Shown: one piece after another, positions 12,117-23,926 of the stretch
Position numbering within the stretch: the stretch's first letter is position 1
How the letters are laid out: each line of letters opens with the position of its first letter
Origin: Larus michahellis
Taxonomy: Eukaryota > Chordata > Aves > Charadriiformes > Laridae
Assembly: GCF_964199755.1 (NCBI RefSeq)
Contig: NC_133903.1
Coordinates: 4,233,001 to 4,297,000 of the forward strand
Length of the DNA: 64,000 nt
Reading direction: 5' to 3'
Made by a program: the position numbers and the translations under genes
Notes under the pieces: model-generated
Database searches by the model: none
Told to the model about the DNA's origin: nothing
What the model saw: only the letters and a program-made list of their open reading frames with translations

Positions 12117-12789
12117 AATTAAAGTAGCCTGGTGTACACCGTGAAGATTTTCTAGACCTTCTGAATTTTTTTCATGGTACACCTGCTGGTAGCCGGGTCA
12201 AAATAAAGCTCTTCGACCGGGGTGCAGGAAGGATGCTGGAGCTGCTAGGAGTTTTTCAGTGCGTTCATGCACAAATGTGAGCAAAAAGAGGAATGATTTC
12301 ACTTTTCACATATAATAACAGCAAACGACAGGAATCCTGACCTGGAATTTGTCTTTGTTTTCCAAGCGCATCCCTGAGCGCTCTGCGGAGACCGGAGGAA
12401 AATGTTGATTAATACCCCCATTAATGAAAATAAACACGGGCTAAAATCCCAAACACCGTGATTGCCTCTCAAAGCCATCCAGGGATAGCAACAGTGGCAA
12501 TAAAGCAGAAATCCACTTTGGCTGCCAGGGGAGAATGTTTCCGTGCCCTTCTCCGTGCCCAAGCCTGGGGCGGGGGGAGAACACGCCGCCCACGGCAGAG
12601 CAGCCCGTGACCTTGCAGCGCTGGGATGTTTGAAAAGCCGTCTCGGAGACGCAGCAGACCCTTGCCGGCCCCTGCAAAGGGTCTCATATTATCTACTGAC
12701 CTGCGCGGGATCGGGATACTGTTCACGTGCGTGTTCGTTGGCTTTTTCCATCTGCGTATTTATCTCATCGATTTGACCAAAGGAATTAC

Positions 12790-13132
12790 AGGATTGAAAG
12801 AAAATTAATAGTTCCTTGCCCAGCCAGCTTCTTGTTTTGATTCATTCCATTCTTGTCACTTTGAGTGAACTAAATAATTAATCATGTTACTGAAAATAAT
12901 TAGGGCTAATATCACACAGATTACACTAGCCAGTTCTAACAATAATGTTGGTAAGAACATGTAAATAACCTGATATTTAATTATAATCTGGCTTGTTTAG
13001 TGATGTACAGGTTTGGGCCTTTCTCTCACTCCAAATTTTGGCCAGCTACATTGATTAAATGAGAACTTTTCATAGCCAGTGCTCAAATCATCAAATACTT
13101 GCCTAAAGCAATGCCATTGATCAAGTGTATCA
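12790..13132. other. AT-rich, TAAT/ATTA-rich non-coding block
   Basis: The stretch is unusually AT-rich and CpG-poor compared with its neighbours, with many ATTA/TAAT cores. It directly adjoins block B. It has the look of a conserved non-coding element, but conservation cannot be judged from one sequence. Confidence 0.3.
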
Positions 13133-13290
13133 TTTGTAATACAAATGTTTTTATTAGGAGGCTTTGTTCAAGATAAATGAAGGATCAAATTAACTGGAGA
13201 TTGGATTGAGTAGAAAACGCTGCAGCTGGATAATTTCAAGCACTGAGGCTGAACATTTCTTTCCAAACGACGAGAAGTCATCAACTAAGT
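13133..13290 (+). repeat. duplicated non-coding block B (first copy)
   Basis: The block is related to 30880-31015 (B') in the same orientation. Shared words include AAATGAAGGATCA, GGATAATTTCAAG and TGAGGCTGAA, in the same order and at similar spacing. The left part also matches (AGGAGGCTTTGTTC versus GGGAGGGTTTGATC). It lies about 2.3 kb beyond the 3' end of the pseudogene; B' lies about 0.55 kb beyond the stop of gene 2. Confidence 0.75.
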
Positions 13291-14109
13291 CTTAATATGA
13301 AACATACGCAGGCAGAGGCGTCTCTGTATTGATTCCTCTCATTGCTGCGGCACGCTTTGTACAAAACACATTCGGGTTTTCTAGGGTGGGCTACAAACCC
13401 ATCACCTTGCTGCAACTAAAGCAGTCTGAGCGTTCCCTCGGGCCCAAACGAGCTGTGCCACCAAAATACCAACACGCACCAAAACCCTCTTCCCGCTCCC
13501 TCGTTTTTCGTCCACGTTCTGCAGCCGCTGTCGCCTCCCAGTAAAACTCCTTGTGCAGCTCCTCTCTTAACCCAAATGCCTCCTTTGCATCCAGAATGGG
13601 ATAATAATTTTCCTCTTTTTAGGAAGGAAAGCCACTGGAAGAATGTCAGCACAAGTATTTAACTGTTTAACTCTTCCAGCATTCGCGGTAGCACAGCAGG
13701 ATCTGGACGTGATGGAGAGTTTCTCCATGACCAGCCAGTGGAAAATGACCGTGTGAGCAAAATGCTGTTACTTTATATATATACGCATTTTAATACAGCC
13801 TGAATTAGGAAAGCTATTTGGGATTACATTTTTTTTTTTGGCTGTCGTGTAGAGCTGCAGATATTAAGTAGTTGCTTTCTGAAATAACTCTCCCTTCTCT
13901 GCATCCCTCTCCCGGAGCAATGTGCAAACTGTTTGCTGACACAGGAATTACAGATCTTGGAGGAGCTGCTATAAAACCTCCCAAGATTTACATCTCCTCC
14001 GTGGGCTGACTTCACAGGGAGAGGTTTTACAGGCGTTCGGGATCCTTTTGAATGTATCTCCAGAGGCATCTGCAAGAATCGGAGGAAATCCCTTGAAGCC
14101 CATCAGATA

Positions 14110-14260
14110 AAATACACAGAGTTAGGAAGGGAGCACGGAGGTCAGCTAGTCCCCATGGACAAACTATTTTCGGCTTATTCAGGGACACAATGCCAAGTTT
14201 CCAACTCGTGCTGAGCGCTGCCTTCGTGAAGACCTCCAGATGCTTGTGGCCTTGCCCCAG
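14110..14260 (-). mobile_element. old CR1-like fragment (antisense)
   Basis: The + strand reads TTAGGAAGGGAGCACGGAGG followed by TCAGCTAGTCC, which resembles the reverse complement of CR1 3' ends (TTGGAAGGGACCT...GGAGGTCATCTAGTCC). It is strongly diverged and its boundaries are uncertain. Confidence 0.45.
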
Positions 14261-15564
14261 CTCCAGCTTGGTCTGGCTTACGGCATGAAAATAAACGTAA
14301 ATCTCCTGAAACTGCTGGGTTTCTTCTTAATTTGGGGGTAGAGAGGAAAGTTCAGCTCTTACACCTGGATCTAAGCACTCCTGATGCCCATCCCAGCGCT
14401 CCATTGATGTTCCAGGCTGGTGTTCCAGCGGCGCGATACGCAGCGCAGCTTTTCAGGAGGATTGTTGCTTTATTCATTATTTCAGCGAAAGAAGTAATGA
14501 GCCCAGGTGGAATTACAGGTGGTAATGAAAAACAGAGGCTCGTTTTTCTCAGATGCCATTTGTGGCCACTTCAACTATATTTACATGTGTGTCTGTATAC
14601 GCATGTATATGTATGCAAATACCATACGTACGTAACGTATGTCTACATGACAGATATACAAAGGGTTACGCATATATATATTTGTCAGGTTACATCCATA
14701 TTTTGGAGCTGCAGGCTCCGGGTTGTGAGGGCTCGTATGTTGCTTTTATGCCGTGGCCAATAACAGCTTATTGCCCTCATCGTAAGGTTTAAAACCCGTG
14801 ACCATTACATTTGCTGAAGGAGGCTTAAACTTCGCTTTGGAAAACTGCAGTGGTATTGGTGCGAGGTGCATTTTCTGCGGAAGAGCTACAGCTATTGCAA
14901 TAAAAACAAGCAAACAATCGAGTTTATGACTTATATTTAAAGAGATGGGGAGTGAGAGCAAATTAACCCCTTTACGCTGTAGCCGAGGCGGCAGCACAAG
15001 GACGTGGCTGCCACCTGCCCAGGAAAATGAGGAACGAAAGCAACGGCATGTATTGATAATGGGTAACTCGGTACGAGTCAAGCCGTTTGATTTCTGTAGG
15101 GAACCCAGTGATTGAAAGCAGCACTAATGCTGATTAATCCCCCTCCCTCTTTTCTGTCTCCTGATTTCTAGCCGCTTGGCGCTCTTTCTTCCTTTCAGCT
15201 GATTCCCACTGCACGTGGGTGTCAAGACGCCTCACACTACACGCAGGGAATACGTGTAAAATCCCGCAGATTACGCTGCTGCCTTTCTCAGCCCGTGTTA
15301 CAGCTTGTACCACGGTGTTGATCTCTGCTGATTCTGAAACAACTTACAGAGTTAATTTAGTCTCTGTTTTAGTAATTCTCCACGAGAAAATTTAGATTTC
15401 TCATCACGCTTTTTGGAGCTGTTTTTTTCCGGGTGGGATTTTGCGGCGTTGCAGCCCTGTTCGGTTCCCAGGGCCGTTCTCAGAGGATGGGGTCTGGTGG
15501 GACGGACACTCTCTCCAGCCGCTTTGCTCAGTCTGCTCCCAGGTACAAGGACAGATAAACTCCA

Positions 15565-15632
15565 AGGGGAGGTAAGTTCATGCGCCTCGTAACTGTCCTC
15601 ATTTCAGGAGCGCTGACCCAGCTTGATTTCAT
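15565..15632 (-). pseudogene. CYP3A pseudogene, possible exon 13 relic
   Basis: The - strand contains TCAAGCTGGGTCAGC (gene 2: TCAAGCTGAGTTCGA). About 40 bases later it has GAACTTACCTCCCC (gene 2: GAAGTTGGTTCCCC), at nearly the same spacing (59 against 61 bases). It is weak on its own but falls where expected. Confidence 0.38.
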
Positions 15633-15644
15633 CAGGAATATTTG

Positions 15645-15668
15645 TTTTGGTTTGGTTTGGTTTGGTTT
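15645..15668. repeat. (TTTGG)n short tandem repeat
   Basis: About five copies of a TTTGG unit, located between the presumed exon 12 and exon 13 relics of the pseudogene. Confidence 0.85.
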
Positions 15669-15904
15669 AGCAGGCAATCTGATTTCAGGGGGAGAAAAGC
15701 ACGAGCTAGTTTTAGAAATGACTCATGTTCGGCCACCCAAACAACACAAGGGCTCTGCGTCTCTCTTCTGTGTTGGGAAATCTCGGTTAAGTTCGACGTC
15801 CCGCCTCTGTCTCCGGCACCTCCTGGAAAAGTGGAAGTGAGTCACGGGTTGCTTCACCCACCAAGACCTTTACTGACTGCTGCTGTTGCAAAAAGAGATT
15901 TCCC

Positions 15905-16074
15905 CCTCTGGGGCAGCAGCTGGGCTGCTGTGTGGGGCTGAAACTGCCCGTGAGGGCAGAGGATGTCTGGGAGAGCGGCTGATACAACGCAGTTTCAGGC
16001 AGGAATGCAGCTGAGGATGGGGCTTGGCAGGGAAAGCTGCAAAGGGGAACATGAGCAGAAGTTGCAGGAACAAA
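15905..16074 (-). pseudogene. CYP3A pseudogene, possible exon 12 relic
   Basis: The - strand contains GAAACTGCGTTG near the expected AGGAACTGCATTGG of the haem loop, followed by GCTCTCC as in gene 2. The surrounding frame is destroyed. Supported mainly by position between exons 11 and 13. Confidence 0.42.
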
Positions 16075-16325
16075 ATCCCGAATTTTTTATTTTTTTTTCC
16101 CTAGCGTCGTTTTCAAAAGGAGGGTGACGTTTCTGGGGGAAGTGCCAGGATTTCTAGCACGTGGTTTTCCTTTCTGCGTGTCGGACAGGCCTGCCCAACA
16201 GGCATGGTGGTGAGGTTTAATGGATTGGTTTTGAGGAAAAGCGTTCCCAGTTGGCAAGGAGGCCAGGCTGTGTACGTTGGATAAGAGCAGGCACTACTCG
16301 TCTGATCATCTGTGTTCACATGCAG

Positions 16326-16371
16326 GTGGAGGAGGAGGAGGCGGAGGAGGAGGAGGAGGAGGAGGAGGAGA
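16326..16371. repeat. (GGA)n purine tract
   Basis: A GGA-repeat tract of about 45 bp with one GGC interruption, in the pseudogene intron between exons 11 and 12. The reverse-strand frame reading poly-proline here is an artefact of the repeat. Confidence 0.93.
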
Positions 16372-16829
16372 GCTAACAGAGGTTCTCCTTAGGAAAGAAC
16401 AATAAAAAGTTATATGGTTTGGGGCAAAATAGTTCCAACTTCTGCCTGAGGTAGACATGAAGTCTATATGGACAAAGAAACACAGTAAACGATCACCATG
16501 GTCAACTGGTGACAAAGAGCTGGCCGGGAAGGGGGAGAGCCTTTAGTTGTCCAAGAGACTGTAAACTCTCACACAGAGGAGCACTGAGGATCAGCCAGGT
16601 TGCATTGGAGGCCAACAGACCTCAGATTTGGTCCTTGCTGCCATGAGAAGCATGATCTCAGCACTGTTGATTTTACACCTGCCTTCAGCTGGAGCAGGGA
16701 GTAACGAGGATTTCGTTACTCCGCATCCACTCCATCTGCTTTCCTGAAAATGTGCGCAAAGATTAAAGATGACAAGGAGTTTTCTTCCGAGAGACTGATA
16801 TTTTGGGAGGGGTTAAGAAATATAAGTAC

Positions 16830-17055
16830 CCTCCTTTCCCCGGAGAGTGGGGCAGGCTGGCTGTGCCCCTCGGCTCCGCTCTGCTCCAGGCTGGCTGGTA
16901 CCACGGAGCAGAACAGAAAATGGCTTGGGGGATTTATTTCTCTGCTTTTCCTACAGACCCCTTCAATTCAAACTCCAAAAGAAAACAAGTTCATCAAACG
17001 TCATCCCCAGAATATCCGTCTGCATCCAGGCGTCGTGAGCGTGAGAAATGGCTTG
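16830..17055 (-). pseudogene. CYP3A pseudogene, exon 11 relic (K-helix)
   Basis: The length is 226 bp between a CAG acceptor and a GTAC donor; the intact exon is 227 bp. The - strand reads MQTDILGMTFDE against [12 protein letters not shown] of gene 2, then reaches a stop about 8 codons later. The Glu survives but the Arg of ExxR is gone. The end resembles CCAGAAAG|GT (here GGGGAAAGGAGG|GT). Confidence 0.8.
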
Positions 17056-17461
17056 CTGGGCAATATTACAGCCGGTTTTCTCCTATTCCGTTCCATCTCC
17101 TGTCAACATTCACACCCCCGTTGACAAACTGAATTTCACCTTGATTTCATCTTTCCAGATAACACAGATTAACTGGGAGCTGTGTCATTTTTTTTGTTTG
17201 CTTTGAAAGCACGCAGAAGGAGCAATCCTACAGGCGAGATACGGATGTTGCCTGAGAAAATCCTGCCCTCCTAGTAAATGATTCAGACCAACGTACTGCT
17301 GGAAACAGAGACACCAGCGGTACCAGCGACTTCCACAGGACTTTGAGGACAGTAAATGTAAATGCTTGTGTTGTTATGCTGTTTTAATACTGTTTTCGTG
17401 TCTCCCAACCAGCATCTCCTCCAGGGTTACCGTCTCCATCTTCTCGCGCTCGGCCTGGCAC

Positions 17462-17632
17462 GGTTGGTGAGATGCTTCTCGAAGCGACCCTAGGAAATCC
17501 CTGAGCATCTCACGTGGCCTTGTGTGCAAGGCGGGGACAGTCAGGCCACCGCTCAGGCGGGCAGGGGCAGAGCTGGTGGCTTCGTATCCTGGAAGAAAAG
17601 CCAGGCTATATTATGCTGTACTCAGTATGTAT
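17462..17632 (-). pseudogene. CYP3A pseudogene, exon 10 relic (I-helix)
   Basis: The - strand reads PGYEATSSA where gene 2 has AGYETTSST. The Ala before Gly and the proton-relay Thr are both replaced. Downstream sequence can be followed in frame for about 16 further codons with weak similarity. The 3' boundary contains extra bases relative to the intact 161 bp exon. Confidence 0.75.
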
Positions 17633-19535
17633 TGTTGTATACACATACCACCGGTGAGAAGAGATCGTTCCCTCTCACTCTATCCAGAGAAAGAGGGTAG
17701 GGAATGGAGGCTGTGATGAGATAAATGGTTATTATGAGGTATAGGCGTTTTTAATTAGCTCCTGCAGACTGCACCACACTGCTAATGAGCTCTTGCCAAG
17801 TTTCCTGTGATTCCTCTTTACTTTTTGTAACTCTGTAATAGTAACAATATAATAATTTTCTATAATAACCACGATAAAACCCAGATAATCCTTCTGTAAC
17901 TCCTGCATAAGCTTCGTGTAATTAAATCAGTTGGTGGAATATTCTTGGTCTAAGGGGTGGAGGAATGCAGCCCAGCTCTGCCACCCGATGAAGAGGAGGG
18001 TGCGGAGAGCGTATTCCCCATATCCCTCTACCCCCAAAGCAGTGTAAGTCCAGGGCAAGACTGGAATAGGGTTAAAAAGGCAAACAGTTGTGTTTGGAGC
18101 TCGCATTAGCCCATCCTTGCCAAAGCAGAGGCCAGAATATTACCAAAGCAGTGAATTTGGTCCTGAAGCAAGAGCCTGCTTTGTGCCAGGAGGGTTGGTG
18201 GGGAGGCAGCTGCTGGGCTCCCGACGCAGAGAGTCGTTCCCAGGTGGGTGGGGAGGTGTGAGAAGGGATGAGGGGAAGGACATCACAGGAGTCCCGCTTT
18301 CATCTGTCCTTTAAAAGAAGGGGGAGTGTTTCTCAACGGTGCTGAGAAATGCAATTTAGATAAATAGCTGGCGGCTCTTATGAAGGGTTTACCCAGCCTG
18401 TTATCTTTCACTGGTCTGCTCTGATTGATGTACCCCAGGTGGTGTCATATGTGCTTATTCTTTTCTTTCCTTTCCTTTTAGTTAGGAGACGTGTTTTTCT
18501 ATAATTACTCCTTTTAAAAAAATCTCTCATGCAAAAGTATATACACATTGCACAGGAACAGTCTCTCTGCACTTCAGTTGGGTGAACAATTGCAGACCTG
18601 CTGCCCTCCCTCCATGACCCTGGTGGTGATGAAACCTTTTGTGATGCTGCCTTTAGACGAGAGCCCAGCTTCTTACTTTCCTGACTCGTGGATGAGCCCG
18701 TAGAGTTTATTGTCAACTGCAAGAACCTTACCCCTGGGCAGAGAAAGGCAGCAGCCACCCACAGCAGTGCCTCAGACTGGCTCCTGCGAGGGTTTCTGAG
18801 CGTAGCTGTGGCGGGGCAAAGCCATTCTGGACAGTCCTATCACACATGCCCAACCCACAGTTTCACAGTCAACAGAGGTGGGGAGATCAACAGAGATGAG
18901 TGACTTTCCAAAATCCCCATCACATGTTTCCTGGCTAGCGATTCCTGCTGCAACATGGCCCAGGTAATGCTGCAAACCTTGGCTCAGGACAGTGCAGTGG
19001 AGGGAGGTGAACTTGTAAAACAAACCTGCTGGCGCTCACTGACAGCCCCACGTGCTCACGAGCACCAAGACGTGGTGGTCCAAGGTTAGCTGTGGTGATG
19101 CAGAGGACAACGGGTGCTGGCTGCTGGCTCCTCCTTGCGTTCTCCTGCGGCCAGCGACCTTCTGCTGGGTTTTGGATGAACATTTTGTACCCGTTAGCAG
19201 CTGACGGTGATTGGGATGTTTGGTCTCTCCATCTTCTCCTACACTCCCACATGAGTAATTAAGCAACACTTCAACTCCTTTGCTTTGTGTCTTTGTCCCT
19301 CTTCACCTGTAATGGCTTCATTCATCAGTCTGCCCTTTGTTTTGGCTGTGGTTTGGTGTGTACTGTGGGTTTTTCTGTCATCTGGGTGCCCTGCATGTGC
19401 TGTGCTGTGCTGTGATCTCCATGACCTGCGAGTACAGGGACCATCAACACAAGGCAGTCCTTCACCACTCCTTCTTCCAGCTCTTCTTCTCTGCTGGGTG
19501 CTTCTACACCCAAACTTTTCTTGCTCCACTGTGAT

Positions 19536-19663
19536 CTCCTCGCCTCTGAGCATCTTTCTTGGGTCTTTGCTTTAACAAGTGACCGCAAGAAGAGCTTCAG
19601 GGATTTGGGGGAGGACCTTCACGTTCACCCTTTTGAGGGAAAGACTAAGGAAAGGATGCACAT
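19536..19663 (-). pseudogene. CYP3A pseudogene, exon 8 relic
   Basis: After the acceptor TCTTCTAG the - strand reads PFLSLSLKRVNVKVLP (gene 2: [16 protein letters not shown]). After a frame change it reads FLRSLVKAKTQER (gene 2: [13 protein letters not shown]). The extent given assumes the 128 bp length of the intact exon; the donor is not conserved. Confidence 0.78.
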
Positions 19664-20499
19664 CTAGAAGACAGTGAAATGGATACGATGCCCTGAGAAC
19701 AAAGGTCCATCTCATTAAGAGACAGGAAAATCCTAACCTCAACAGTAAACTCTGACAGCGTTTGGACATGTTCTGGTTGGCAGAGCATCCAGATTTTACT
19801 GTTTGCAAATTGGGCTCTTAACTGAACCAGGTGCTGAACAAGTGCTTTCCACAGGTCACTGAGTCCAACTTTATTCTAAATAGCCCCAGCCTCAGGCCAA
19901 ATTCACCCCTGAAATAAATGGCCTCATCTCTCACTTACAAAGCCACATGCCCTGGCGTGGTGCATCTTCTGCGGTAGCCTGCGGCACGAGGAAACGCGCA
20001 GCAGGTTGATTTCTTCTTCAGCTCTCCTGCGGGCAATGCAGCCACGCACTGGGCCCCAGACGGGTTACTACCTTTCTGCTCCAGTTATTGCCGCAGTTTA
20101 TGAAAGCCTGCAGTGAAAACGTCGTACTCGTATTAAGGGGAGGTGAAAGGACAGAGGAAGCCCAGCGTGAAAGTACTCAGCGTTGGACGGTCTCCTTCCC
20201 TTTGTTTGACCATCTTGAGTTTTCCTACGTCTCTCCCATCCTGTGCCGTAGGAGCCGCTGCCAAACTGCCGCTCTGTTACAGTCTTTACTGCCTGCTATC
20301 TATTAGATGGACCCAATTTTGATGTGACATGCCCTGATTCCACTCCGCTGACTGCTGAGGCCGGTCTCTTCCCTAGCTAAATGCAAGCGGCAAGAGAAGC
20401 CCGTGTTTGGATGATCACAGAATTTGATCATCAAAAGTCCATCCCAGTTACCTGAAAGCTGACGTGTTGCTTTAAATTTATTTTTTTTCCTCTTGCTGC

Positions 20500-20648
20500 T
20501 AAGAGGAAAAAAAGAAAAAAAATGACTTCAAAATTAACTCGTTACTTAATCCTTACCCTGACAAAGGGGTTGCTGGGGTTGCTCATTTTCTCGGTGCCCA
20601 CTCTGAAGTACTAGTGCCACATCCAGGCTGTCAGATCCAAACACACCG
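20500..20648 (-). pseudogene. CYP3A pseudogene, exon 7 relic
   Basis: The - strand reads TTTGGATCTGACAGCCTGGA then TGTGG, and later ATGAGCAACCCC and AACCCCTTTGTCAG. Gene 2 has TTTGGAAGCTACAGCATGGA then TGTCG, and ATGAACAACCCC and GACCCCTTTGTCAG. About 5 nt are missing between the two blocks. The 3' end is poorly defined. Confidence 0.82.
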
Positions 20649-21455
20649 GGGAAAAAAGGGTAGAAGAGATAACAAAGATTTAGTGTTTAAGGCCTGAAAC
20701 GGGCTATTATAATCTTCTGCTTCCTACCCGTGCACCGAGCCTGGAGACACTCAAGCCTCAACTAGACAGGCCCTCAATTGTCAGGCAGAGATTTCCTCCT
20801 GCTGAGGGTGGAAGAGGATCTCCTGCGGCCCCAGCGTGGATAGAGTTTCAGAGCCCTGTGCAGAGCATGAACCTGCCCAGGCACTCACGGGCCTTAACAA
20901 CCCTCACCTGGGCTCTCCACCCCCACCCATGGCCCCAGAGCCCATTTAAGCTCAGCCTGGAACCAGTTGTCCTCCCTCTGAGCCCAGCTGGAGGAGCATG
21001 GGTCTCCACCTCAGGTGCAGCCATGACCATGGGCCACCATCACCCATCTGAAGAAGGTGGCTTTTCCACCTAACGCCAGCCTGGTAAGGCCTTGCTCTGC
21101 TTAAGGGTTGAAACTGGTGGTTGTGTGGCTCGTGCTTCGTACGCCTGAGCTTGCTGCAAGGGTTGCAGAGCGGGGGAGCAGGGTGCTCTTGGTGTGCTGT
21201 CCAGGGAAGGATGGGGACAACCCTGCCCCAGCCATCTGTGTCCCCTTCCCAGCCACAGCCCTGTGCCTGAGCGTTGTACCTGCCGCTCTGTGGCGTAGAT
21301 GAGCTTTCCTCAGGCTGCTGCGCAGGCTTTGCACAGAGCTGAGACTACATCAGAAACCAGCTTTCTTTAGGACCTGGTGGTTTTGGATGTGAACAAGTGT
21401 GGGACCCGGGTGCCCCTGGGCAGGGGCATGGGCAGCAGTGTAATTCCCATCTTAC

Positions 21456-21526
21456 ACACAGAGGTTCGTCTTTCCTATTCACTTCTGAACATTTTTTCAC
21501 TACAATGTTCTTATGCTGCTTTAGGG
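21456..21526 (-). pseudogene. CYP3A pseudogene, exon 6 relic
   Basis: The - strand contains GTGAAAAAATGTTCAGAAG; gene 2 has GTGAAAAATGTTCAGAAG, so there is a 1-nt insertion in the A run. The 5' part is shortened (71 bp against 89). It lies about 290 bp from exon 5, as in gene 2. Confidence 0.82.
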
Positions 21527-21816
21527 CTGGAAACGCCAGGAATATAAATCAGAGCTTGTCGTTCACAGGCATCACATCCCTATACATTTGTGTATGCTTT
21601 CTGCTAAAATACCACATGTTTAGCCGTGAATCTTGGCTGTGATCAGAAGCTTATTGCAATCGTTTCTTCCTTTTCTTATTTACACACCTGAAATACTGTG
21701 TTTAATGATGGATGGGTTTCTGACTGAAGGGCTCAGGCTGTCTGGGGAGTCGCAGCCTGCATGGCCGCTGTGCTCTGACTTAGCAATTTAGTTGCCTCTG
21801 TTCCCCCGGGTTTTAC

Positions 21817-21925
21817 CTCTTTTCCCGCCGGTGAAGGTAGCGAGGGAGCACAGAAAGCCTCTCCTCCACTTCTTTTTCATGGCTAATATGAGAGCAGAGT
21901 CTAGTATCCCCCTTAGACTAAAAAT
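21817..21925 (-). pseudogene. CYP3A pseudogene, exon 5 relic (still open)
   Basis: After the acceptor CCCCAG the - strand reads IFSLRGILDSALILAMKKKW, which aligns without gaps with [20 protein letters not shown] of gene 2. It continues to LATFTGG (gene 2: LSPTFTSG). The donor GTAAAA is kept. The length is 109 bp against 114, which shifts the frame. The C-helix Trp survives, and no stop interrupts the 36 codons. Confidence 0.88.
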
Positions 21926-22616
21926 CTGGGGAGAAAAAAAATGACATAAAAGGAATCTGTAATTCTAGAAGGATCTGAGGCTTTCTCTGGGGAGGTCGAG
22001 AGCGGGGAGTCCTCCCTTGCTGTCTTCCCCGTCAGCGCTGGTCAGCTGTGAAATGCTTCTAGAGAAATGAAGGCACAGAAAAGGGGCAGGTCTCGTTATC
22101 CCAGGCTGTCTGGTAGGAATCAGAAGGAAGGTATGTAACCAAATGATATTTTTCAGCTGCGAGCCTCCAGCTGCATGACATTTCCAATTACCCAAGCACA
22201 TACATATGGATGCGCAGACCCCCGTGGCGCCGGCGTGCTCTGCGCTTCCGCAGCGGCCAAGGACGGAGCCCGGCACGGCTCTGCCGCCGTCCCCCTCCCC
22301 AGATGGGCACAAACAGCTCCCAAAGCCCGGTTTACTGGAGAGCGGAACTTAGTCCTCTGAGATCTCCGTACGCCACCCAGCCGCATGACGTTCAGCAGCT
22401 TTTTGAAGTGTGGTCCAAAGCCTCTGTGAGAGCAAAGATACAAATCCCACGGAGCTTTTTCCCCGTTGGTGCTTTAGCGCAGGACAGCGGGCAACTAACT
22501 GAATCCCAGGCAGACGAGTTTGGGCATCCTGTAGGAGCGGGCATGGGTTTCCCGCAGGGAGTGAGCGAGGATGCTGTTGTTACTTCGAAAGGGTTATTAC
22601 TGGTTGGGAATTTATC

Positions 22617-22700
22617 CCTCTGCTGGGGTAAAAGCTGTTACACCCACGCGGCTGCAATGAGTCAGACCCCAGATAGCCAGCACAGGCTGCAGGAGCACGG
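22617..22700 (-). pseudogene. CYP3A pseudogene, exon 4 relic
   Basis: The - strand contains CAGCCTGTGCTGGCTATC, reading QPVLAI, which aligns with QPVVAVMDP of gene 2 (CYP3A4: QPVLAITDP). A related CGCGTGGGTG...TAACAG segment follows in the right order. The acceptor CCCCCCCAG is present. The donor, GGGTAAGAG in gene 2, has become GGGATAAAT. It is about 84 bp instead of 100. Confidence 0.72.
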
Positions 22701-22839
22701 CTGGGGGGGCAGCAACCCATTGTACTGATCAACCCTTGCTGGCAAGGGGAAGGTTGGGGGGGAGATTTAAAGAATGCTGTCTTCCCAAATTTTCAGGAGC
22801 AGCTGCAGCACCTGGGCTTTATAAACTTTACAGTAAGGC

Positions 22840-23520
22840 CTGCTGATCAGATATAAAAAATAGATTAGATTTTTTTTTTCCTATAAGCTTCATTTATACT
22901 CATCAGAGTGCTACAAGTAATAATACCAGGAAATAGATTTGCAGGCAGAAGTATGATTTTTAAGTTAACGATGTTCATTTAATTTCAGCTCTTGTCTCCT
23001 AGATGTGCCTCCTCCTAATGCTCTAAATAGCTCCTCTGCCTCTTTGATGTTTACACCCTTCAAATGCATAAAGACAGTTCTCTACAATTCCTCATTTTGC
23101 CAAGCAATACATACTTAGTGCTTTTCATCTCTCTCCATAAATCAATCCCTTTCCTCCAACAGGAGCTAGAATAGGATTATTTTTTTTTTCCTTATTAGAT
23201 TTGTACCGAGAATTTCTTTTCAGAAACAGATAAATGATACAAGGTTTTTTTCATGACAAAGCATCCTATCATACATTATTAGCAAACACTTCCACAGTAG
23301 AGCAGGAATAAAAATAGAAAGTGGGCTATAAAAAAGAATGTATAGCAGGCTGGCATCTAATCTCGCAGCATGGTACTAAAAGTGGAGCGGTTCCTTCACA
23401 TTTCTTTGCAGATCTTCAAGGAAAGATCCGGGAGGCCTAAGAAACGCTTAGCATCTCTTACTTAAGGATTTCGTTGAATTCCACGCGATCTTTGACATCG
23501 AGTTAATGAATTTTCTCCTT
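22840..23520. other. AT-rich segment inside the pseudogene (intron 3)
   Basis: About 680 bp of AT-rich, CpG-poor sequence lies between the exon 3 and exon 4 relics. No transposon or exon was recognised. It differs in base composition from the GC-rich flanks. Confidence 0.35.
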
Positions 23521-23926
23521 ATTCAAAAAGCCCACCTGCTGCTTGCGATGTGTTTGAAGCTGCAGATCCTTTCTAGCCGGCGTAGCTGCCTTGCTGTCCC
23601 CGCGTCCCAGCACAGCGCTGCCTGTGCCCACCCTCTTCCACAAAACGTTAACCGAGAAACCACCTGAGCTATAAATTCTTTCGGATCTCGCTTATCTCAA
23701 AACCAGGGTATCTTTTTTTTTTTTATTACTGATATTTCAGTAGAAGCCATCAAATGTGAACTAGTTGAGGTTCTCACCTGGCAGGCCGGGTTAACAAGTA
23801 CATAATGGGCTTTTAAGATTGCTTCTTGTGACGGATCCTTCCCTGGGCTCGCACCCTCTGACTCAGGTGTCTGGCTCCGCTCCGGACGCTGCGGTGAGAT
23901 AAGGCTTGCCCGGGGAAAATAGTCAC

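Larger units (their letters stand above)
4107..15564. other. intergenic region between gene 1 and the CYP3A pseudogene
   Basis: These 11.5 kb hold no gene I can support. They contain CR1 copies at 5.2 and 7.7 kb, an older antisense CR1 fragment at 14.1 kb, a (TG)n tract, A-rich tracts, and non-coding blocks A (10.9 kb) and B (13.2 kb) that recur near gene 2. Several open frames of 80-226 codons around 6.8-9.1 kb lack any recognisable domain, and they overlap one another in GC-rich DNA, so I treat them as chance. Confidence 0.6.

Noticed and set aside
16306..16515. Poly-proline protein on the - strand
   Set aside because: It is the reverse reading of the (GGA)n repeat at 16326-16371.
18800..19300. 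Possible exon 9 relic of the pseudogene
   Set aside because: I searched for the [13 protein letters not shown] region between the exon 8 and exon 10 relics but found no segment better than background.
20740..20830. CR1-like wording (GGAGACACTCAAGCCTCAAC) in the pseudogene intron between exons 6 and 7
   Set aside because: The resemblance to CR1 is too short and diverged to support a repeat call.
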